Assembly (NCBI RefSeq): GCF_900005765.1
Contig: NC_041687.1
Coordinates: 1,629,562 to 1,693,561 of the forward strand
Direction: 5' to 3'
Origin: Plasmodium relictum
Lineage: Eukaryota > Apicomplexa > Aconoidasida > Haemosporida > Plasmodiidae
DNA: 64,000 bases
The position numbers were made by a program, and so were the translations under genes. A model generated the notes under the pieces. That model was not told the DNA's origin. It saw nothing but the letters and a program-made list of their open reading frames with translations, and did no database searches. The stretch's first letter is position 1. Each line of letters starts with the position of its first letter. This document shows, in pieces, positions 26,751-37,200 of the stretch.

Positions 26751-28075
26751 CTTTAATATATAAAAAACCTATATAGAAATGAAATATATTTTTTCTTTTT
26801 TCTCATACACTTTTTTCTTATTTAATGGTTTCTTTTTTTATCTTTTATTTTATTTGTAAAAGATAACATTATTAGGTATGTGAGGGATTTATGAGAATAT
26901 TGAATTATTTTAAGAGAATCCTTAAAATTTATTGTAAATAGAAAAAAGTTTGAATTGTCATGAGGAAAATTAAATTTATAGAAAAAATTTAAACTAAAGA
27001 ATAGAGTTTTTTTTTTTTAAATTTAAAAGAAGTTTAAGAAATAGTAATTATCCTGATTTTGAAACTATTTATGTGCCCATATAAAATTTAATAGCAGGGG
27101 ATTTATTTATTTGGCTTTTTATATTAATTTATTGTAGTTAAAAAAAATAAAATAATATAATATAAAAATAAAAAATTGTAAGTTACATACATAGGTGTTA
27201 CAAAAAATATCAACTTTTTTTTAGTTTTAGTGCACTTTTTTTGTAATTATATATAAAACATATAAAGGCTTTGTGGGTTAACAATACATAAAAAAATAAT
27301 TTTATATTTTTAAAAATTCCTAAAGTCTTTGTTTTTAAAATTTATGGATATAAAAATGAAAGATACCTTTAAATATATTTTATCTTTCAAATGCATTATA
27401 CATGAATTAAATAAACCACTATAAAACAATGGCAAGTGTCCTATAAAATATTATAAATAAAAATATACACACATATATATATGTATATAATTTCTTAAAA
27501 ATATAGGAATAAATTATTTTAAGAACAAAAAGTTTTTGTTGTATGCCTCTAAAGAAAAATTTTAAGTGCCAAAAACTTATATTAATATATTTATATATAT
27601 ATTACTAATCATAAAATATTAAATATCTTTATTTTTTATTTTTTTCTTATATATAGGCTTATCTTTTTCATTTTTTTTTAATATACATGTACTTTGTTTT
27701 ATTTTAATATAGATATATATATATATTTTTATTTTTATTAATAAATATGTGTTTCTTATTTTTTATTATGTATACATGTATTTTTTTTTTTTTTTTTTGT
27801 AAATATATAACTTAATAATTTCAATATGTAAACATGTTATATTTATGTCAAAGTTATATTTTAAATGGATTTTATTTATTTTTTTAAAAAAATAATTACA
27901 TTAATGATTCTTTCTTTAAAAAAAAAATCAGATTGCTTGTTGTAAAATAATCTAGTAGAAATGCTATAAAGAAATGCAGAAAGATAAAATAAAATTAAAG
28001 AATATTAAATAACTCCACTTTTTTTAGAAAAGGAATGAAAATAATGTATACATTTATTTTTTAATTTTACTATAA

Positions 28076-28083
<8 letters not shown>

Positions 28084-28129
<46 letters not shown>
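28084..28129. repeat. TA microsatellite
   Basis: This is an uninterrupted TA tract of about 46 nt, just downstream of the ENY2-like gene's stop codon. Confidence 0.95.
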
Positions 28130-28131
<2 letters not shown>

Positions 28132-28155
28132 AAAATAAAAAAAGATAATAATTTC

Positions 28156-28489
28156 TTATATATACTTTAATCCTTGTTCATTATTTTCATTTAAAAGAAT
28201 TTCAACGATAATTTTATAATTGTTTGAAGTTAATCCTATATTGTTAATATATACATAGTTTATAATTTGGGATTGATTAAACTATAAGATATATTAATTC
28301 TTAAATTATATATATAATTGTTAGACTTTTTTTTTTTTTACTTTTTATATGATTTTTAATAAGATTTGAAATGCTATAAGAAATTTCTTTCTTATTATTG
28401 TAATTACAAAAGTAATTTTTCAGATCATCTTTGACTAATGTCTTTAAAGAGTTAATTATTTTCGTCTTCATTCTAAAGAAATTATGCAT
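28156..28489 (-). CDS. ENY2/Sus1-like small protein (tentative), two exons
   Basis: Exon 1 runs from ATG at 28489 (or the second ATG at 28471) to about 28340. Exon 2 is 28156-28281, after a TATAG acceptor. Together they encode about 95 residues. ENY2/Sus1 is a small all-helical subunit of the SAGA deubiquitinase module and the TREX-2 mRNA export complex. Matches seen are LKTLVKDDL against the family's LKxLLxxxL, ISNLIKNH against CKEVIKEK, and exon 2 IINYVYINNIGLTSNNYK against LVAEITPKGRALVPDSVK with the same spacing. The problem is phase: exon 2 is open only in phase 0, while every GT in exon 1 leaves phase 1. A one-base error in the A13 run at 28327-28339 would fix it. Otherwise the intron model or the gene is wrong. 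Confidence 0.45.
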
Positions 28490-30376
28490 ATAAAATTTAA
28501 GTTAAAATTTTATGAAACATGTGCATATAATTTTTTTTAATAATTAGTTACTACTATTTCTATTCTGCGATAATTCAATTATTATTTAATAATATAATCT
28601 GTACATTTTATTGTATAAGTATATTTAATAAATAAAAAATACATAGTGCTATATTAAAAACATATATATATATATGCTTATCAAAATAGGATATTTAATT
28701 TTGTAGAATACACTTTTTATATTTTTTATTTATACACATTTCTTTCCATTTTATAAATGCTTAAGTTACTTTTATATATATTATTTTTAATTTAATATAG
28801 AACACTAATTTTTATAGTTATATATATATATCTGCATATAGAAATGAAAATAAGAAAAATAAAGATTTATATTTATTTTTTTAGTGTAATTTTTTTAATA
28901 TTTTTATGTACTATAAATTTATTTTCATTAATGAATGTTATTACATAAATGAATAAATGATATATATATTTTTTTCACTTAAAGTAAATTAAATCTTAAT
29001 AAAAAAAAATATATTGTATTTATTTGCGTTATAGTAATTCAAAACTTTACTAGCAGGAGTGTTTCTAATTAAATAAATGAAATTAAATAAATTTAAAAAA
29101 AATATATATATATTTAACTTTTCATAATGTATTATAATACATAAAAATTTGTTTCACATATATATATATATATATAAATCACATATATTTAATCTTATAT
29201 TTTTTTTTTTTAAATAAATTTATTATAAAAAATTTTCAAAAATTATAAAAAAAAAAAAAAAATTACTCCATCTGAGAGATTATATAGGAAGTATTTTTTT
29301 TTTTAATTCTTTCAAATTAAAAAAAATATATAAATATATGTTAAAAATACATTCATCTATTATTTTTTATTTTATTGCCTATTAAAAATTTTAATATAAA
29401 AATTTAAAATAAAGGTGAAATTCTTAAAGAAAAATTATGTGTAAGGATGATAAACCTATTTAACATATTAATTTTATAAATTTTTAAAAAGAATTATTTC
29501 ATATATTTTTTTATATATGCGAAGTTTTAGAATATGAAATAAAAAATGATTGTCTACATCTGTTTAATTACATGAAGCATTTTTATTCTGTTAAAAAAAA
29601 AAACTGTTAATAATGTATATTTTTTTTACTCTATCAACTTATGAGTATTCAAGAATAAAATAATAGAAAATATTATTATTTAGTGAAAATGTAAAATGTT
29701 TCCTTTATATTGTTTGTAATGAAAAAAGAAAATGCATTCAATTAAGAATTGAAATGAAAAAATATTTTAAAAGAAGCAACTTTTCTTTTTCCTTTTTTTC
29801 TTACTAAAATGCAGGTTTTTTTTTTTTTTTTTTATATATATAATTCCATTATTTTCTTTATTTTTTATTTAAAAACTATTTATATTATCTAAGTTATACC
29901 ATTTTTTTATATTTTTATACTTTTATTTTATCTATTCGTGTAATATATATATCCACTTTTTTTTTAATTTATTTATAATAAATTTATAGTAATGTAAAAT
30001 TATTTATTTAATTTTTTTTTTTTTTTTTTTCTTTAGGTTTGTAATTTTTTTTTTATTAATAGTGTTCCTTAATTCGGATCTTAAAAAATGTTCTACATCT
30101 AGTAAAAAAAAAGCAATTTTTTATTTTATTTGTTTAGCTTACCGAAATGTTTAGTTTTATTTTAATTTTCTCTTATTTGTATTAAATTAACTATATTATT
30201 GTATGTACACAAACTATTTTTATTATTTTTATTTTTATTTTCAACATCATTTTTATTTAACATTCATATTATGATTTAATTAAATGTATATCACTATACA
30301 TAATAAAAACATTTTCAATTAACAGTCACATTATTAATTCATGTGATGTATTCTTAATTATATTTTATTTTTATTT

Positions 30377-30395
30377 CTATCTATCTATCTATCTA

Positions 30396-30458
<63 letters not shown>
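30377..30458. repeat. Compound microsatellite (CTAT)6 then (AT)n
   Basis: Six perfect CTAT units occupy 30377-30400 and are followed directly by about 58 nt of alternating AT. This locus is likely to vary in length between isolates. Confidence 0.95.
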
Positions 30459-30462
<4 letters not shown>

Positions 30463-31093
30463 AAATGTATAATAACATATGAATGAAAATAATTTTATCT
30501 TTATATATAAAAATATATACAACATAAAAAAAAAAACTTAATAAAATTTTGAATTATTTGAAAATGTAAATTATTGAAATAAATAATGGGGGCATTTTTT
30601 TTTTTTGTATAATTTTTTATATTTTTATTTTACTTAATGTGTTTGTTTTAGTACATATTTCTATTTTTTTTTTTTTTTTTTTTGTTCTCACTGCTTTTAT
30701 AATTTTAATTGTTTCATATCTTTATTTAATTTTTATATATTCTTATATATATGATTAATTACTTATGTTTTACAAAAAATTCAGGGAAAATTTTGTTTTC
30801 TTATATTTTAATTAAAAAGGCACTTTTTTGCATATATTTATTAATTTTTTTTTGTGAAATTTTTTTAAATGTTGTGTTAATAAAAATATAATACTAGTTA
30901 TTCTAAATGTCGCAAAATAACAAACCTAAGAACTATTAAAATTGTTACATTTTTTTATTAATATATACATTATATATGTGTATATGTATTATTTATATTT
31001 TTAATAACTTTTATAGATATAATGAAAAATATAAACCTATAAAAAAATAAGTATAAGAAATAAATTAATTTTTTTTTTTTTTAATTAGTACAC

Positions 31094-31111
31094 ATATATG
31101 TGCACATATAT
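31094..31111. promoter_or_regulatory. 18-bp palindrome centred on GTGCAC
   Basis: A perfect palindrome, ATATATGTGCACATATAT, lies about 140 nt upstream of the TTLL start codon. GTGCAC contains a core bound by some ApiAP2 factors, and the position suits a promoter element. No direct evidence of binding is available from sequence. Confidence 0.35.
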
Positions 31112-31250
31112 ATAATTTTTTCTTTTATGAATATTAAGAGATTTTAATGAATAGGTGTATAGGGTATAAAAATAAAAAAAATACTTGAGTTCAAAAATAA
31201 AAAAAAAAAATAATAAAATAAATATATAAAAGTGTAGTAGGAAAGAAAAT

Positions 31251-34200
31251 ATGAATTCTTTTCATAATATTTTTAATATTAATTATAAAAATGAAATCAA
31301 TGAATATAAAAAAAGAAATATAACAAAAATTGTTCCTACATACTCTTTAAAAAATATTAAAGTATCGAAGGAATATAGTAATTTAAAAAATAGTTTAAAT
31401 AATAATATTAATGATATCAATGAAGAAAATATAAAAAATTTCAAAGAAAATAAAAGTGTATCAATAATAAATGATGTTACTAATTGTATTGATACTTCTA
31501 ATAAATATTCATCTACACATGCATACAAGACTAATTTGAATTATGCTTCAATAAAAAAAAATACGTATAGCAATGATTTAAGAAAAATAAATAATTCATA
31601 TAGTGGATCTACTTATTGTAAGAATAATTATTATAAAAGTAATATAGAAAAAGTAAAATTGAGAAATACTAATGAAAATGAAAAAAAATTTTTAAAAAAA
31701 AAACAAATTATTTCAAAAGATTATTTAACTAAATTTCATAATAATATAAAATCCAAAATTGAAAATGATAATTTATTATATTTAAATAAAATAAATAACA
31801 TATTATATCGAAATAATGACGAAAGTAAAATAGACAATAATATTTTTAATTTTGCTGAATCTCCTTCTATTAGATCTAGTAGAATGTCTAAAAATTTAAA
31901 TAATTACAAGACTATAGGCAAAATAAAAATGGAGAAGTCATTAATCGATGTTCGCAAAGAAAATAAAAAAGTAAATTCAATTAGTGAAGTAAATTTAAAC
32001 ATGCCGATAAATAAAAAGGAGGAAAATAAAAGTATAAAAATCCCGTTAATTAATTCAAGAAATTATGATCAATCTATTAATTTTAATAGTAATAATAATA
32101 TTGTAAATAAAATAAAACATCCTTACCATTTCTCGAATAATGTAATAGTCACAAATAATATATATCAAAATGAACATGTTTTACATAGAAAATCTGATAA
32201 ATCTTCTAAAAATGAAAATAAAAACTTTCTAATAGGAATTAGTTCGCATATGATTTTTAATGATAACAATTTGGATAATTTAAAAATTTCAGAAAAAAAA
32301 TGTAACTCCATAACTTATTTTAATAAAAATGATATCAAAGAAAAAAACATAAAAACAAATTCGTCAAAAATTGATAATGGTATAAATTTACTTCAAACCA
32401 GAATAAAAAGTCATGAATTTGTAAATTATACAAACATATACAAGCCTCCTGATATATATTTGAAAGATAGTATTAAATCAGAACCATATATAGAAAAACC
32501 AATGAACGTTAATCATATTGAATATGTCAGTAATTATAGTGATATTAATTTGCTGCAAAATAATAAATATTTAACTAATTCAATAAAAAATGATATAATA
32601 AACAATATCAGTGTTAATCATTACTATAAGAATGTTGGAGATAATTATTTTAGTTACAAGTGTAAGGAAGATGATCATTGTAATAATGAAAATAACGTTT
32701 GTAATAATAATTTTAATAAAATTTCATATAATGAAGAAAAAAGTGAAAAAAAAAGATACTGCGATTCTTTTAAAAAATATGATACAAAAAATTCAAACAA
32801 TATTTATGAAAAAGCAAATATGAGAGTAATAAGTAAGAGCAATAGTGACAATCATATTATAAAAATAATAAGTAAAGGAGAAATTATTAATAAATATAAT
32901 AATATATCATTATATAGATTTAATGAAGGAGATAAAAAAAAAAAAAATAGTTATTCGAATTGCTTAGTAGAAGGATGTGAAAATAAAAATAATAAAGAAA
33001 TTAATGAAGGTAAACCATGTTATGGGATTTTATTAGATAAAAGAACAAAAGAAATAAAATGTGATATATTAAATCAAAATAAGTATTTTAATGAAGCTGA
33101 TGGAAAAGAAGAAAATTGCAAATTAATGAAAAATAAAGAAGATATTGGAAATGTTGTACATAAGCAAAGTTATATAGAAAATGGAAAACTTATTAAAAAA
33201 TTAAGAAAAGGTGGCTATTTAGCATCTAATAATATGCATGATTTAAAAAATGAAAGTAATTATTCTAATACTATTAATCATTTTGAACTAAATAAAGGAA
33301 CACATGATATTCAAAGTTGCAATAATACCAACAAAATTGCTGAAATGCAAATTTTAAACAATACAAAAAATAAATATCATAGTTATAATGTTAATATATG
33401 TAATAATAATATTAATTATTATAATCATAATAATGATGAATATAATACTGATAAAATTTATTTTAATGAAATTAAGAAAATTACCAAAGACAATAATAAT
33501 TTTTTTTTAGGAAAAAGTGATTCTAGGATCTATGATAACATTATTAATAATAATGATTCGTATGAAAAAAAATATGATAAAGGAGTTGTAAACTATGATT
33601 ATATTAATAAGATAAATAATAAATATAATAAAAATTATATAAAAGAATATAGTAGTGATAAAATATCTGCAATAGATTTATATGACAATAGTAAAAATAA
33701 TGAAGAAGATATTATGTTAAATAATATTTCTAAAAACATAAGTAAAAATAAAAGTACAAATGATGTAATTCAGATAAATAATGCAATTAATTATGAAGAC
33801 TATGAAAAGGAACACATAATAAATAATTCCAAAAATGACTATAAAAAAAGTATGAAAAATATCTATTTAACGAATCATAATAAAAATAATTTCATAATTT
33901 TAGGTATCAACAATGATTTAAAAAAGATTGACGATATTGACTTTTATAATAAAAGAAATAAGGGACATTTCTATAATAAAGATAAAGAGGATTATGATTC
34001 AATAAAATCTACGAAGAGACAAATTTCTCGAAATGTGAAGTATGAAGAATATTTTAAAGAAAATTCATATACAAAACCATATGTTCATTACAAACAGAAT
34101 TTGGACAATTTTGTAAACACTCATAAAACTTTAAGCCATGAGAATAAACAAGAGGAAGAAGAAAAACAAGAAAAGAATAATAATAATATGCAAGAAAATG

Positions 34201-37200
34201 AAAAAAATGAAAAGAAAACAAATATTTATCTAAATGATGTATTGAGTAATAATATAAATACCTTTATAGAGAAAAAAAAAAATACTCTCATAAAATCTAC
34301 TGAAAAAAAAAAATGTACTGAGATACTAGAAAAAAATAATTTAAATGAGCAAAAATTAGCCATAAAAAAGGAAGAAACATTTATAGAAGGAAAAAAAAAA
34401 AATTGCCTAGGCACTTTATTAAAAGATAATGAGTGCATGATGAATAAAAAAGAAAATGAAATAAAAAATAAAATAGATAATGATGTTCATTTTACAAACA
34501 AAGGAAAATCAAATGAATCTTTTTATATGTGCAATAAAAAAATAAACGATATGCATAATATAAAAAAATATTCTAATGAAGAAATTACGGAAAATAACGA
34601 TCAAAGGAATATTTTTTTATCTAATCCAAATTATAATATAAAAAATTCAAAAAATAATATAAATGATAGTAACGATAATATTAAAAGTAGTGACAATGAT
34701 CAATTTTTAACAAAAACGAATAGCAAAACAATTAAATGTAAAAAGAAATTAAATTCAAGCAATATATCAGGTAATGAAAAAAAAAAAAATGCTTGTAAAT
34801 CTGTATCAAATGGAAACTTTACTGATATTGAATATGGGATTGCATATACTAAGTCTTTGACGGATTCCTACATCTATCATTTAAGTAACCTTAACAAAAT
34901 AGCAAAACAAAGAAACAAAAAAAGTAAATTAAAAGATTATAGAATGCATTCTAAAATTAATGAAAAAGATATTTTATGTTTAGGAAAAAATGAAAACAGT
35001 GATTTAAAGAAAATATGTGCAATAAAAAAAAGTAATAAAACAGATAAACATAATAGGAAAGAAAATACAAAAACATATTTTAATGATAATAAAAATATAA
35101 GTGCAGATAATTCAAGTAAAATAAAAGGAAAACGTAGTAAATCATTAACATTAAATGAAATTTGTAAAAACTCATTTAATAATGAATTAATTATGTTAAG
35201 TTCTAAAAGAACGAAAAATATCAATAAGTGTAATTTAAATATAAAAAACGATATATTTTTGAAAGAAATAGTTTTTGAAGATAATAACAATAAAATTAAT
35301 AATAACTTTGAAAATAAACATAGGATTCAAAATAATAAATGTTCTGATGAAACTACAGTAAAAAATAAAGAGAGTGATATTTGTTCAACTGAAAAGAATA
35401 GTAATAACGAACATAATTTATTATCAGTATCTAAATTGGGAGATACATGTAATGATTCCATTAATGATAATAAAAATAATGTGAGAATTAATGTTATAAA
35501 TACTAATTTTGACAATATTAAAAACATTACAGAAAATGATAAAGCGTATATTCATAATTGTAATGATCAAAGTTCTTTATTACCTGATAATGAAATAATA
35601 GGTGACTTCTCTTCTAAAAGAGATGATAAAAAAATAAAAAAAGTTATGCTCCCATGGAATAATGATAATATAGTTAAGTTAAATACAATGAATACATCAA
35701 AAAAAAAAAAAAATATAACAGTAAATACTAAATTAGCTAGATACGAAAGAGTACTAATACATACATGTATAAATAAATTAAACTGGAAAAAATGCAATGA
35801 TAATATAAATAAAGGAATTTTTTATTGGATAGGTTATAATATTAATGATTCTGATCATTATAATTATATGAAAAAAAAAAAAATTATAAATAGAATACCT
35901 TCTATATACATGTATACCAAAAAAAAAGCATTAACATTTTTGCTGTCTCATTTATCTCTTATTTATCCTTCTTTATATGATTTTTACCCCAATACATTTG
36001 TATTACCTGAAAATAAAAATGTCATTAAATATATTTTGAATAGCAATAACAAAGATTATTATATAATGAAACCTGATAGTGGTAGTATGGGAATTGGAGT
36101 AAAGTTAATTCATAAGTATAGTGATATTAATATAAATATATTAAATGGATATAATTGTTATATAATACAAAAATATATTGATAATCCTTTATTAATGTAT
36201 AAAAAGAAATTTGATTTTCGTATATATATTTTACTATTACCTGGAAAAAATTATCCCAAAATCTATTTATCTAAAATTGGTTTTGCAAGATTATGTACTG
36301 AGGAATATAAAAAAAAGAAAAGATATATTTGTAATACATATGTTCACTTAACTAATTATAGTATTAATAAAGATAATGAGAAGTATATAAGAAAAAAGAA
36401 CATACACGATAAAAATAACAATAAACAATTGTTAAGTGATGTTTTCATTTATTTAAAAAATAATGGTTATGATATAGATGATATATGGAAACAAATAAAA
36501 AAGATTAGCTGTTTAACTTCTCTGGCAATATATTCTTATATTAAATCTAAAATTAAATATAATTTTAAAAATAATTTTTATTTTTATCAATTAGTTGGCC
36601 TAGATATACTATTGGATCAGACAGGGAAAGCATGGCTATTAGAAGTTAATTCTAATCCTTCATTAAGAATAGATTACTTAGATCCTAATTATACTTATTT
36701 TGAAATACAGTTAGAAAGTATGTTTGATAGATATGTAAAAGAACCCGTAATTAGTGAAATGTTTTTAATAGTTTATAAAAAAATATATAAAAAATATTTT
36801 AAAAAAAAGAATAAAAAGATCATATGCATTAATAACAAGAACGAAAAATCAGAGAAACATAGTATTATATGTGATAATAAAATAAAGCCATCAAAAATTG
36901 CCTTACAAAATAAACCTTTAAAGTGTTCATTTATTACAAATAATGCAAAACTAAAAAATTTTATTGAAAATAAAAAATATCCCGATGATGAAAGTAGTTT
37001 TACAAATAGCAAAAATTCTTATTCTTATGTAGGTGGTAACAAAATATCTAAAACAAAATCTTACGTTTTAAACAAAAATTTCAATAAAAATAAAATTTAT
37101 ACAAATAATACAAAAAGTGATATAAAAAAAAAGTTTTCATCTTTGTTATATAACAGTGGTAGTGATTCAATAAATAATTGTAGGAATAATTCTTTGACTA

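Larger units (their letters stand above)
23814..28155. other. Long intergenic region upstream of SLARP
   Basis: About 4.3 kb lies between the SLARP-like start and the stop of the ENY2-like gene. I find no ORF with credible composition. It contains a degenerate tandem repeat (26232-26750), a cluster of three TGTGCAT elements (25836-25867), GCATG-type motifs (24460, 25985) and a TA microsatellite near the right end. It may carry a long 5' UTR or non-coding RNA for SLARP. Confidence 0.55.
28490..31250. other. Divergent intergenic region, ENY2-like and TTLL genes
   Basis: About 2.8 kb of A+T-rich DNA with long T runs lies between two divergent start codons. It contains a CTAT/TA compound microsatellite (30377-30458) and an 18-bp palindrome (31094-31111). 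No coding ORF or RNA gene is recognised. Confidence 0.6.
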
